Assembly (NCBI GenBank): GCA_964439265.1
Contig: CAYTOA010000016.1
Coordinates: 10,865 to 74,864 of the forward strand
DNA from: JAGVPT01 sp964439265
GTDB taxonomy: Bacteria > Bacteroidota > Ignavibacteria > UBA10030 > UBA8401
Reading direction: 5' to 3'
Length of the DNA: 64,000 nucleotides
Positions within the stretch are counted from its first letter, which is position 1, and each line of letters opens with the position of its first letter. The notes beneath the pieces were generated by a model, which worked only from the letters and a program-made list of their open reading frames with translations, was not told where the DNA came from and did not search any database. This document shows, in pieces, positions 15,949 to 24,449 of the stretch. The translations under genes and the position numbers were made by a program.

Positions 15949-16721
15949 TGAGCATCGATTTCCAGACACAAAAAGTGCTGGCCGTTTTTTTGACGCGGCT
16001 CGGCGACGACCGCCTGGTGCTCGGCCACCGGCTTTCGGAATGGTGCGGCCACGCGCCGGTGCTCGAAGAGGACATCGCGCTGACGAATATCGCACTTGAC
16101 GAGATCGGTCAGGCGTCGGCGTTTCTGCATCTTGCAGGAGAAGTGGAGGGCGGCCGTCAAACGGAAGACGACCTCGCATACTTCCGCGAGGCGACACATT
16201 TCACAAATGTCCAGCTTGTTGAACAGCCGAACAGAGATTTTGCATCGACCATGGCCCGCCAATTCCTGTTCGACGTACAGAGTTATTTCCTTCTCGAAAT
16301 ACTTCAGAAGAGTGCGTATGAACGGCTCGCAGGAATTGCGGCGAAATGCTTCAAAGAAGTGACGTACCATCTTCGTCATTCGAAAGAATGGATGCTGAGG
16401 CTCGGCGACGGTACGGAGGAAAGTCATCGCCGATTGCAATCCGCAGTTGAGGAACTGTGGCCGTTCACGAAAGAGCTTTTCACGTTCGATGATACCGAGC
16501 GTGCATTGACGGATCTTGGAATGATCCCGCCGCTGGAAGGCATAGAGGGAAAATGGAACGAATTGGTTCTCCAGGTACTCAAGTCGGCAACTCTTACCGT
16601 CCCTGCAAGCAGCGTTCACATGACCTCCGGAAGCCGCATCGGCAAACACAGCGAACATCTCGGCCGCATGCTAGCTGAAATGCAAATCCTCGCGAGATCG
16701 TTCCCGGGGGTGAAGTGGTAG
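15948..16721 (+). CDS. paaC: Phenylacetyl-CoA epoxidase subunit C
   Basis: 257 residues, ferritin-like helical protein: RLSEWCGHAPVLEEDIALTN, ALDEIGQASAFLHLAGE, EVTYHLRHSKEWMLRLGDGT. PaaC is the non-catalytic homologue that forms the stable PaaAC core with PaaA. ATG 15948 shares a base with the paaB stop, so translation is coupled. The next gene, paaD, lies beyond an assembly gap. Confidence 0.95.
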   Translation: MSIDFQTQKVLAVFLTRLGDDRLVLGHRLSEWCGHAPVLEEDIALTNIALDEIGQASAFLHLAGEVEGGRQTEDDLAYFREATHFTNVQLVEQPNRDFASTMARQFLFDVQSYFLLEILQKSAYERLAGIAAKCFKEVTYHLRHSKEWMLRLGDGTEESHRRLQSAVEELWPFTKELFTFDDTERALTDLGMIPPLEGIEGKWNELVLQVLKSATLTVPASSVHMTSGSRIGKHSEHLGRMLAEMQILARSFPGVKW

Positions 16722-16723
16722 GT

Positions 16724-16757
16724 ATGAAGCTCTTAGTTCTTAGCTCTTAGCTCTTAG
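16724..16757. repeat. Low-complexity tandem spacer (CTCTTAG-type) at the assembly gap
   Basis: Four near-identical 7-8 nt units (CTCTTAG / TTCTTAG) run directly into the N stretch. The first bases after the gap (ATTCATAATTCTTAATT) are the inverse of the spacer type at 44672-44703. Confidence 0.65.
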
Positions 16758-16857
16758 NNNNNNNNNNNNNNNNNNNNNNNNNNNNNNNNNNNNNNNNNNN
16801 NNNNNNNNNNNNNNNNNNNNNNNNNNNNNNNNNNNNNNNNNNNNNNNNNNNNNNNNN
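16758..16857. other. Assembly gap (100 N)
   Basis: Exactly 100 undetermined bases, the usual placeholder for a gap of unknown size. It lies in repeat sequence between paaC and paaD; whether anything coding (for example paaE) is missing cannot be told from the window. Confidence 0.98.
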
Positions 16858-16882
16858 ATTCATAATTCTTAATTGCCTTCCC

Positions 16883-17377
16883 ATGCTTCATCCGACCAAA
16901 GAAGAATTGTTCAGCATCCTCGCCAGCGTTCACGATCCGGAAACTCCGGCGGTGAACGTGGTCGAGATGGGAATTGTGAGAGATGTTGAATTCAGCGGAG
17001 GGGCGGTGCATGTTACGATCACGCCGACGTATTCCGGTTGTCCCGCCATGAAGGTCATCGAGGACGACATTGTTGCATCCCTTCGATCGGCAGGGTACGA
17101 AAACACCTTTGTCGCGACGGTGTCTTCTCCGGCATGGACGACGGCGTGGCTTAGTAATTCAACGAAACAAAAATTAAAGACATACGGAATCGCCCCCCCG
17201 CAACAAATTCCGGAAGAAGTGATTCTCCTCCTCCCCACGATACAAGAAACCGTTCCATGTCCATTTTGTGAATCGAGCGAGACCGAGGTGAGGAGCGATT
17301 TCGGCTCGACCGCCTGCAAAGCTCTTCACTACTGTAATAACTGCCGACAACCGTTCGAGCACCTCAAAGAAATCTAA
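16883..17377 (+). CDS. paaD: Phenylacetyl-CoA epoxidase subunit PaaD (iron-sulfur maturation, DUF59 type)
   Basis: 164 residues. N-terminal MIP18/DUF59 domain with VHDPETPAVNVVEMGIVRDV and TPTYSGCPAM (conserved Cys), C-terminal zinc-ribbon with CPFC and CNNC pairs. PaaD is required for phenylacetate oxidation, probably for cluster or metal assembly of the epoxidase system. It converges on paaG with only 7 bp between the stops. Complete as it stands despite the preceding gap. Confidence 0.93.
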   Translation: MLHPTKEELFSILASVHDPETPAVNVVEMGIVRDVEFSGGAVHVTITPTYSGCPAMKVIEDDIVASLRSAGYENTFVATVSSPAWTTAWLSNSTKQKLKTYGIAPPQQIPEEVILLLPTIQETVPCPFCESSETEVRSDFGSTACKALHYCNNCRQPFEHLKEI

Positions 17378-17384
17378 ACCCAAT

Positions 17385-18170
17385 TCACCTCCCCTTAAAC
17401 ACAGCTTCTCTCTTTTCCAAAAAGGCCTTCACCCCCTCCTTATAGTCTTCGCTCTTCGATGCGATCTCCTGTACGACGGCTTCGTAATCAAGAAGCGTAT
17501 CCAAGTCGCTTGCGAGCGACTTGTTAAGCGTTCTTTTGATGAGACCGATCGAGCGGGTTGGAGCTTTCGCAAGTTTCTCCGCAAGAACGGTCACTGTTTT
17601 TTCCAATTCAGCTGCTGGGACGGTGCGATTCACCAGACCAACTCGTTCCGCTTCGGCAGCATCGATGTCGCGTCCTGTTGCGGCATACTCAAACGCCTTC
17701 GCCATTCCCGTCAGCCTCGGAAGAAACCAGTGCGATCCGGAATCGGGTACTAATCCGATACGAATAAACACCTCAATCAATTTCGCAGTGTCCGCCATGA
17801 TCCGCATGTCGCACGCAAGAGCGATGCTGAGCCCGGCGCCGGCGGCAACACCGTTGATCATGCCGATGACCGCCTTTTCAATTGAACGCATCTTTTTGAT
17901 GAGCGGGTTGTAGCTTTTTTCAAGAGATTCTTTGAGTGAGCGACCCGAACCGCTGTGTTCTTTCAAATCCTGTCCGGAACAAAACGCTTTTTCGCCCGCC
18001 CCCCTGAGCACGATGCATCGCGCCGAATCATCTTTTTCGGCCTGCTTGAATGAGTCATTCAATTCTTTCTTCATCGCTTCGTTAAGTGCATTGTAGCTCT
18101 CCGGGCGATTAAGCGTGATGGTGAAGACGGAATTGGACATTGAGGTTAAAAGCATACTGTGGTTTGCCAT
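17385..18170 (-). CDS. paaG: 1,2-epoxyphenylacetyl-CoA isomerase, crotonase family
   Basis: 261 residues. Crotonase fold with ITLNRPESYNALN, the CoA/oxyanion segments FCSGQDLKE and GVAAGAGLSIAL, and the catalytic Asp in GLVPDSGSHWFLP, which is the PaaG pattern (first Glu of hydratases absent). PaaG converts the ring epoxide into the seven-membered oxepin-CoA, the step after PaaABCDE. ATG 18170 is chosen; ATGs at 18155 and 18140 are also possible because family members begin close to the first strand. Convergent with paaD. Confidence 0.9.
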   Translation of the reverse strand: MANHSMLLTSMSNSVFTITLNRPESYNALNEAMKKELNDSFKQAEKDDSARCIVLRGAGEKAFCSGQDLKEHSGSGRSLKESLEKSYNPLIKKMRSIEKAVIGMINGVAAGAGLSIALACDMRIMADTAKLIEVFIRIGLVPDSGSHWFLPRLTGMAKAFEYAATGRDIDAAEAERVGLVNRTVPAAELEKTVTVLAEKLAKAPTRSIGLIKRTLNKSLASDLDTLLDYEAVVQEIASKSEDYKEGVKAFLEKREAVFKGR

Positions 18171-18341
18171 GGCGTTTCGGATTATGATAGAGATTGGCGT
18201 TTTCCGATATGGCTCCATCGGATGGGTTGGTTACTGTTGAATATACCCGTTTTTTTTCTTAGTATCATCCAAGCAGGTGAAAATGTCGTTACGATTTCCA
18301 TTGGTTCAAGCAACAGGAAATATACAATGAGGAGGAGGAAT

Positions 18342-19613
18342 ATGAAGAACTATCTTGTTCCGGCGCTGAAAGGATTGATTCCGGGACTGCTGTTTTATCT
18401 GGTCAACTGCGCAGCGCAGGGTCTACCGGAAACAGTGCACATGACGCCGGTGAAGGAGGCAAAACTTGTTCCTGTCAAGCTCATCGTGCCGGACAAATTC
18501 AAGGGACAAATCAAAGACGATCTTGTGCTGAACGTCCCCGAAGGGTACACGGCAAAAGTGTTCTATGCGGGAGGATTGGGAAAACCTCGTTTCTTCGCCT
18601 GGGGACCTGACAGCGTTTTGTACATTGCAAACAAGAACAGCGGCGAGATCATTGCACTTCCCGATAAGAACCACGACGGCGTCGCTGACACGGCGATCGT
18701 CGCGGCCTCAGGATTTCATCTCTCGCACGACGTGCAATTCAATAACGGAGCGATGTACGTCGCCGAAGAACGGCGCATCATGAAATGCACGGACGAGAAC
18801 GGTGACGGCATTTATGAGACAAAGAAAGTTTTTGTCGATGAACTCGGAAAAGGGGCGCGGCAGGTCACCGGGGGGCACGACACCCGTACCATCGTCTTCG
18901 ACCCTGCCCGAAAAAAAATGTACCTTTCAATCGGCTCGTCATGCAACGTTTGCCGCGAGGATTTTCGCGCGATCATCGAAGAATACAATGATGACGGCAC
19001 TGGCCGGCGGACATTCGCCAGCGGCATTCGCAACGCCGTAGGCATGACGATGCACAACGGACGTTTGTGGGCGACGAACAACGGCAGCGATTGGGAAGGG
19101 AACGACATTCCTCCGGAATGGGTCGGCGTTGTCCGCGACGGCGGATTCTACGGGCATCCGTTTGCATATGCACACGGCGTGTACTTCGACTTTAACGCAC
19201 ACGACGAATACCGCGCCCTCCTTCCGCTGACAGCGGAAGACAGCGCTCGCGTCCGCTCGATGAAACAGCCGTCAGCGCTGGTGCAGGCACATTCTGCCCC
19301 GATGGCAATCGAGTTTACAAATCCGTCGCTTCCGGCGCAATTTCAACACGGAGCCTTTGTCGTGTTCCGAGGGTCATGGAATCGCACACCTCCGACTGGA
19401 TACAAGCTCGTCTTTTTGAAATTCAAAAATGATGATGATACGACTGCGGAGTATGTCACCGACGTGGTCACGGGGTTTCAGCCGACGGGATCGACGTCAT
19501 CGAAAACGGTCTGGGGACGTCCCGTTGGAGTGGCAACCGACCTGCGCGGGAATATTTATTTAAGCTCGGACGATATAACACAATTCATCGCGATCATTTC
19601 GCCGGTCAGGTAA
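18342..19613 (+). CDS. PQQ-dependent sugar dehydrogenase-like lipoprotein (GSDH/sorbosone dehydrogenase family)
   Basis: 423 residues with a lipobox signal peptide (LLFYLVNC). The mature protein is a six-bladed propeller of the glucose/sorbosone dehydrogenase type: GYTAKVFYAGGLGKPRFFAW, SHDVQFNNGAMYVAEERRI, SIGSSCNVCRED, FASGIRNAVGM and GFYGHPFAY. Family members oxidise sugars with PQQ in the periplasm; many bacterial homologues are not characterised. The start is fixed by a strong GGAGGAGG six bases before ATG 18342; the longer frame reads through the divergent paaG start. Substrate and cofactor use are inferred from the family. Confidence 0.85.
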   Translation: MKNYLVPALKGLIPGLLFYLVNCAAQGLPETVHMTPVKEAKLVPVKLIVPDKFKGQIKDDLVLNVPEGYTAKVFYAGGLGKPRFFAWGPDSVLYIANKNSGEIIALPDKNHDGVADTAIVAASGFHLSHDVQFNNGAMYVAEERRIMKCTDENGDGIYETKKVFVDELGKGARQVTGGHDTRTIVFDPARKKMYLSIGSSCNVCREDFRAIIEEYNDDGTGRRTFASGIRNAVGMTMHNGRLWATNNGSDWEGNDIPPEWVGVVRDGGFYGHPFAYAHGVYFDFNAHDEYRALLPLTAEDSARVRSMKQPSALVQAHSAPMAIEFTNPSLPAQFQHGAFVVFRGSWNRTPPTGYKLVFLKFKNDDDTTAEYVTDVVTGFQPTGSTSSKTVWGRPVGVATDLRGNIYLSSDDITQFIAIISPVR

Positions 19614-19671
19614 GAAGAATATATTTGTTCCCCCCTGAATAGCAGCCATACTGAGAAATTCTAATTCAAAT

Positions 19672-19707
19672 AAAAAAGGCTCCGGTCGTTGAGACCGAAG
19701 CCTTTTT
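19672..19707. terminator. Bidirectional rho-independent terminator
   Basis: Ten-base arms GGCTCCGGTC / GACCGAAGCC (one mismatch) flanked by six A on the left and five T on the right. It serves both convergent genes. Confidence 0.9.
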
Positions 19708-19724
19708 CTTTTCACGATCAACAA

Positions 19725-21563
19725 TTAGAACGTCTTGCTGTTTGCCGTTGGATCGATGCTGTTCCCGGCAAGGTCTGTCACATTACTGCTCACAAAAACC
19801 ACATAGCCGACCGGCAGCGCAGCGCTCGTTGTCACTCCCAATTGAACAACATAGACGCCGCCAACGAGCCCAAGATAATTCGCCGTGTTCACTGTGAACA
19901 CAACACCTCCCGTGTTCCCGAAGGAGTAATTGCCAACGGCCTCAGCCGTTGAAATCGTAAGAGGCTCCGTAAAGCGGAGGGTATACGTCCATGAGTTTGT
20001 ACCGCTCGCCGGGGCAACGCTCGATGAGCCCAAGAGCTGTGGTTTCACGGCGTCAGTGACGTTAATGATATTGCTTGACGGACCTTCAACAAGGTCCTTG
20101 CTCACCCCCCGAACAACGTACTGAACCGAACTCGCTCTCAAAGGATTGGTAGCAGCCGATGGGTACACAAGCGATCCCGTGTTTCCGCTGAACTGAATTC
20201 CAGTGAAATTCGCTTGAAGGAGTTGGAACGATCCCCCGTTGACGCTCCAGTAAATGTTATAGCTGCGCGCGCTCGCATCATAATTCCATTCGAGCCCGAC
20301 TGTCCCGCCTCCGAAGTCAAGGTTTCCGAAAAGTCCGGCGATGAATCTTCGTGTAAGGGCGGGTGCCGCCGGCACCGGAGTTGCGCCGTTTGTCGAGAAC
20401 TGCATTACTTCAAAGTCCCCGGTGATCTGCGGGTTATTGAGAACCACCAGATTTGCATTGTCGGTAAGCTGACCGGAGTTGAAGGCTGCCGTCAGGTCTA
20501 CGGAATACTTTGCCGACCCCACGATTCCCTGCGGCGTAATTGTCAGCTGCGTAAACCCGGCGTTCCATTGAGCCGAAAATGTAACTGCGGTTGCAGTCTT
20601 CTTTAATCCAAGATAGGTAATCTTGATATCATCAATAATGGTGCTGCTGCCGAGAGGCAAATCAGTCCGCGTGTATGCTCTTTGCTTGATCGGTTCAGAG
20701 AAAGTATAGACCACCTGCAATGCGTTCGATGAAACGTCGGAATTATTCTCCGGGGTCAAACCGATGACAAAGGGATTAACATTATCGACCGGCGTTATCA
20801 TAAGTCTTTCCGCCGTGAATTGAGAACGGAGTGACGCGTTGATGACGTTTGCCGGAAGAGTGAACGCCCCCAGTGTTCCCTGGAGTGAGCCGTCGCTGCT
20901 TCGTGATTTAAGGACAACGGTGAGCCCGTTGTCGACGGCTGAAAAAAGATAAGCGCCGGAAGCGGAGGTTGTTGTTTGTCCGATCAAGACATTGGGGAAA
21001 ACGGTAGCATCATACAGCATCACAGATGCATTGACAACCGGCTGTTGATTTTGGTCGACAACTTGTCCGGTCACCGTCGTGTTGAGATAGGAAATCTGGA
21101 GGAGAGCGCTTCCTACCATGTCGCTCACAGCAGAGTCGCCCGACGCAAGCGAGGTAAACGTGATAGTGACGTTGTCATAGTAATAGTTTCTGTATTTTTT
21201 ACTGCTGTCCGTTTGTGCAGCGTTATATGCCACAAGCGATACGGTAAGCGTGTACTGGCCGGAAGCAACGAGTGCCCCGTTCACGGTCTGATATTTCCCC
21301 GCCGGAACATTGGCAAATGAATAAGCTCCCGCGTCGTCAGAAGTGGCCGATTGTACTGCGCCGTCGTATCCCACGGAAATGACGGCCCCTTTTACCGGCG
21401 CATTGGTTATACTATTTACAACAAGGCCGCTAATAGTTCCTTTCGGCTGATATGTCGCGAGCGATTGAGGCTCCAACGGTGTTGTGGAGTTTTGTTTGCA
21501 TCCAGCCATCAATGCAACAACACACACAATGCAAATACTGAGTAATACAGATCGTCGATTCAT
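19725..21563 (-). CDS. Surface lipoprotein with carboxypeptidase-regulatory-like and Ig-like domains
   Basis: 612 residues. Signal peptide with lipobox LMAGC, then two carboxypeptidase-regulatory-like domains (GTISGLVVNSITNAPVKGAV; TVTGQVVDQNQQPVVNASV) with the typical DDAGAYSFANVPAGKY strand. After them come a Big_5-type Ig-like domain (IGLTPENNSD...TFSEPI), an FnIII-like segment (SYNIYWSVNGG) and a last Ig-like domain with LTISTAEAV. No catalytic motif. ATG 21563 has GGAGA 6 nt upstream. Probably a structural or adhesive cell-surface protein; it may be co-transcribed with the barrel protein downstream. Confidence 0.82.
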   Translation of the reverse strand: MNRRSVLLSICIVCVVALMAGCKQNSTTPLEPQSLATYQPKGTISGLVVNSITNAPVKGAVISVGYDGAVQSATSDDAGAYSFANVPAGKYQTVNGALVASGQYTLTVSLVAYNAAQTDSSKKYRNYYYDNVTITFTSLASGDSAVSDMVGSALLQISYLNTTVTGQVVDQNQQPVVNASVMLYDATVFPNVLIGQTTTSASGAYLFSAVDNGLTVVLKSRSSDGSLQGTLGAFTLPANVINASLRSQFTAERLMITPVDNVNPFVIGLTPENNSDVSSNALQVVYTFSEPIKQRAYTRTDLPLGSSTIIDDIKITYLGLKKTATAVTFSAQWNAGFTQLTITPQGIVGSAKYSVDLTAAFNSGQLTDNANLVVLNNPQITGDFEVMQFSTNGATPVPAAPALTRRFIAGLFGNLDFGGGTVGLEWNYDASARSYNIYWSVNGGSFQLLQANFTGIQFSGNTGSLVYPSAATNPLRASSVQYVVRGVSKDLVEGPSSNIINVTDAVKPQLLGSSSVAPASGTNSWTYTLRFTEPLTISTAEAVGNYSFGNTGGVVFTVNTANYLGLVGGVYVVQLGVTTSAALPVGYVVFVSSNVTDLAGNSIDPTANSKTF

Positions 21564-21617
21564 AATATTCTCCATTCGAATACAGTTGTATGAATTAATT
21601 AAGATAGTAATTTCAAA

Positions 21618-22292
21618 TTAGATGGTGATCGGAATACCGATCTGAATTCCACCGGTGATCCCTTTCATCACGAAGTCGAGGTCCGAGCGCGTAGGTGAGA
21701 CCGTTGCGGCGTAGGCATACCTTCCTTCGATCGCAAACGATACTCCTGACGAGCTAAAAAATTGTAATCCAACCAATGCGTGGAGCTGTGCCAATTGTGC
21801 ATTGACCTGGGCAACTCCGGGGAATGAAGTATAAGTACGCTGTGTATTCAACCAGATATAACCCAACCCGCCGCCGCCGTAAATGGAAGCCATGGACACC
21901 GGTACACTTACGATATATGACCCGCCGGTGTAATACATCTGTAGAAAATTCGCAGAGCCTCCTTTTTCCGCCTTCCAGACGCTACCGCCAAATTCACCCT
22001 GGATGGATTGTCCGCTCGAAGGAGTATACCGCACGCCTGCCATAACAAAATAATAGTTCTTAAAATCATTCCCTGCGGGGAGCGAATAGTTTTTTTCGAT
22101 TGATTGATAAATCGCGTTGACGTCTGAAAATTTCTGTCCAAAATAGTCCCCGGCAACAAATAATGTCAGGGGCGCATCCCCCGGCCTCGGCTGGACTGCA
22201 ATGACTGGCTTTTGTTGTCCTTGCGCAAAACATGGGGGGATAAAGAAAATTACAACCAAAAGCAAATACGTCAGGGAACTGAGTTTCTTCAT
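21618..22292 (-). CDS. Outer-membrane beta-barrel protein of unknown function
   Basis: 224 residues. Signal peptide MKKLSSLTYLLLVVIFFIPP, cleavage near CFAQG, then alternating hydrophobic strands ending in GGIQIGIPITI with a C-terminal hydrophobic residue run. It resembles small 8-10-strand barrels (OmpW/OMP_b-brl type) in general architecture only. It lies 54 bp upstream of the domain-rich lipoprotein in the same direction. No specific function can be assigned. Confidence 0.75.
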   Translation of the reverse strand: MKKLSSLTYLLLVVIFFIPPCFAQGQQKPVIAVQPRPGDAPLTLFVAGDYFGQKFSDVNAIYQSIEKNYSLPAGNDFKNYYFVMAGVRYTPSSGQSIQGEFGGSVWKAEKGGSANFLQMYYTGGSYIVSVPVSMASIYGGGGLGYIWLNTQRTYTSFPGVAQVNAQLAQLHALVGLQFFSSSGVSFAIEGRYAYAATVSPTRSDLDFVMKGITGGIQIGIPITI

Positions 22293-22496
22293 AGAAGATC
22301 CTTCCTAGGCATTGGCCGATCGAAATTATCGTGTCATAAAATTCCATCAGAAAGAACTAATACTTCCGTTGAAATGCAACCCTCTAAAATCCAGAGTTGA
22401 CCTGTGTCACGATGTTTTTCCGTAGGGATTTTACGAAAAGGTGAGAAAGCCCCATGCAATCAATGCCAAATCATCAACAGCACCCGCCATCTGGTC

Positions 22497-22669
22497 GTGT
22501 TACAGTTTCAGCTCCGCCGCTTTTGGCGGAAGGGTTTTCCTCGTTCCCAATCTCCGATTAGGAGCGCTGTGATCCTGCCGCTCGATGTCTTCAGACGAAA
22601 AGACGAGATTTGCAAGTCGCTCCCAAACAGAGTTTGGGAGCGAGAATGGAAATTCTCAAACTGTAACAC
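22497..22669. repeat. 173-bp non-coding element with perfect 12-bp terminal inverted repeats
   Basis: GTGTTACAGTTT (22497-22508) is exactly inverted at 22658-22669. Inside are a perfect 11-bp-arm hairpin CGCTCCCAAAC (22618-22628) / GTTTGGGAGCG (22632-22642), a degenerate relative (22542-22566), and a GAGAAT-GGAA-ATTCTC hairpin (22642-22657). There is no gene inside. It occupies most of the 409-bp space between the barrel gene and the crotonase gene. Confidence 0.8.
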
Positions 22670-22701
22670 TGCCCACCATCTACTAAGAGAAGCCTGCTGT
22701 T

Positions 22702-23475
22702 CTATTTCCCCTTCCATTCAGGCTTTCTCTTTTCTCCAAAAGCCTTCATTCCTTCTTTCTGATCCTCGCTCGCGAAAAGCATGTAAAAATTTTTCCGTTC
22801 AAATTCGAGACCGCCTTCGATCGTCGTATCGAATGATTTTAACACGGCTTCTTTTCCCAGTCGGACGGCGAGAGGAGGTTTCGAGGCGATGAGCTTTGCA
22901 AGGTTCTTCGCTTCCTCGATAATATATTCATTCGGGACTACTTTGACGACGAGCCCCCATTTTCTCGCTTCCTCGGCGTTGATCATCGAGCCCGTGAGCA
23001 CCATTTCCATCGCCTTGGACTTGCCGACGGCGCGTGTGAGACGCTGTGTTCCTCCGGCCCCCGGAATAACGCCGAGATTGATTTCCGGCTGGCCGAATTT
23101 CGCCGATTCCGACGCAATAATGATATCGCACGTCATTGCCAGTTCGCATCCGCCGCCGAGCGCAAAACCGCTCACAGCCGCAATGATCGGCTTTTTTATT
23201 TTTCGAATCCGGTCCCATCTCGCAAACTGATCGCGCTGCAGCATTTCGACGGCCGATGCGTCTGCCATCTCTTTGATGTCGGCTCCGGCAGCAAATGCTT
23301 TGTCGTTTCCCGTGAGGATAATGCACCGTACGTCATTCTCTTTGTCGAGCTCTTCAAGGGTTGAGACCAACTCTTCCATCAACTTCATGTTGATTGCATT
23401 CAACACGTCCGGCCGGTTGAATTGTATGAGGGCATAGCCCGCTTCCTTCGTTAGAATGATCGTCGTGAGGTTCAT
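22702..23475 (-). CDS. Enoyl-CoA hydratase (PaaF/Crt-like)
   Basis: 257 residues, standard crotonase length. Both catalytic glutamates of hydratases are present: in GFALGGGCELAMTCD and in QPEINLGVIPGAGGTQRL; CoA-site AFAAGADIKEMA is conserved. It adds water to trans-2-enoyl-CoA. Near the paa genes it is a good candidate for the 2,3-dehydroadipyl-CoA hydratase (PaaF), but general beta-oxidation use cannot be excluded. Same strand as the next crotonase, 74 bp apart. Confidence 0.9.
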   Translation of the reverse strand: MNLTTIILTKEAGYALIQFNRPDVLNAINMKLMEELVSTLEELDKENDVRCIILTGNDKAFAAGADIKEMADASAVEMLQRDQFARWDRIRKIKKPIIAAVSGFALGGGCELAMTCDIIIASESAKFGQPEINLGVIPGAGGTQRLTRAVGKSKAMEMVLTGSMINAEEARKWGLVVKVVPNEYIIEEAKNLAKLIASKPPLAVRLGKEAVLKSFDTTIEGGLEFERKNFYMLFASEDQKEGMKAFGEKRKPEWKGK

Positions 23476-23549
23476 GCAAGGCTCGCAGCTATTTTGAGTA
23501 AGAGATGAGCGTTATTTGTATCAGCGGAAAAAATTTGCCTTTTGCGCTT

Positions 23550-24380
23550 TTAATTTTTGACCGACCGGAGTTTCTTATAGTCTATCGGCCGCTTTTCGTT
23601 GAACGCCCTGATCCCCTCCACGATCTCGGGGGCTGACGTATGAACGGTGAGCCAGTCTTTTGCATGACCAATGGTCATTGCCCACGAAAAATTCCGCCAG
23701 AAATTTAACTGCTCTTTGGTGTAGCGCGTGCACTCCGGCAATTTATTGACGAGCGTTTCGACCATCGCGCGGACCGCCGCATCGAGGTTTCTTCGCGGAA
23801 CAACCCGGTTGATCAATCCCCAGGAAAGAGCCTCCTTGGCTTTCAATTCCCTGCCGAGCATCAGGATCTCGCGTGCACGGCGGTCGCCGACGATGATCGG
23901 CAGCCATTGTGTGCCGCCGGCAGCAGCCACGCTGCCGCGGGACGTGCCGACATGTTTGATGACAACATCCGATGAAGCGATAGCAAAGTCGCACGACATC
24001 TGAAGCTCATTTCCCCCGCCGACGACCATGCCGTTGAGCCTTGCAATCGTCGGCTTGCCGATGTTGCGCAGCCGTTCAAACGTCTCGATGAATACACCCA
24101 TCCATTTGTAGAAGTCACCCGGTTTGTCGAGAAAATCTTCCTTCCATTCTTTAATATCTGCCCCCGTACAAAATGCCTTTGTGCCGGCGCCGGTGATAAC
24201 GATAACGGCAACCTCGTCGTCCCACTGCGCCTTCTGCAAAGCATCAGCAAGTTCCTGCAGCATCTCAAGATTGAGAGCGTTATGTACTTGCGGACGATTG
24301 AGAGTAATGGTGGCGTGAAATTGTGATTTTGTATAGAGAAGGGTATTGTAGGATTTGGGAGCGGGGGAATATTTTTTCAT
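23550..24380 (-). CDS. Crotonase-superfamily protein lacking the second hydratase glutamate
   Basis: 276 residues. Crotonase fold with ATITLNRPQVHNALN and AFCTGADIKEW. The first Glu is kept (GGGNELQMSCD), but the second catalytic Glu is replaced by Gly in HVGTSRGSVAAAGGTQWLP. That arrangement resembles MenB (naphthoyl-CoA synthase) and ring-hydrolase (Oah/BamA) relatives more than hydratases. It sits between PaaF-like crotonase and an EthD-domain gene. It probably handles a CoA thioester of an aromatic or cyclic acid; the reaction is not assignable from sequence alone. Confidence 0.78.
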   Translation of the reverse strand: MKKYSPAPKSYNTLLYTKSQFHATITLNRPQVHNALNLEMLQELADALQKAQWDDEVAVIVITGAGTKAFCTGADIKEWKEDFLDKPGDFYKWMGVFIETFERLRNIGKPTIARLNGMVVGGGNELQMSCDFAIASSDVVIKHVGTSRGSVAAAGGTQWLPIIVGDRRAREILMLGRELKAKEALSWGLINRVVPRRNLDAAVRAMVETLVNKLPECTRYTKEQLNFWRNFSWAMTIGHAKDWLTVHTSAPEIVEGIRAFNEKRPIDYKKLRSVKN

Positions 24381-24449
24381 ATGAATCGTTTTACTTCGCT
24401 ATGAAGAGGAAAAGGAATTTGCGTTTCCATGAATTGCCGCCGCAGAGTT

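Noticed and set aside
22497..22669. CRISPR-like repeat
   Set aside because: Hairpins occur in one to two copies with no regular spacers and no cas genes in the window; the terminal inverted repeats point to a transposable element instead.
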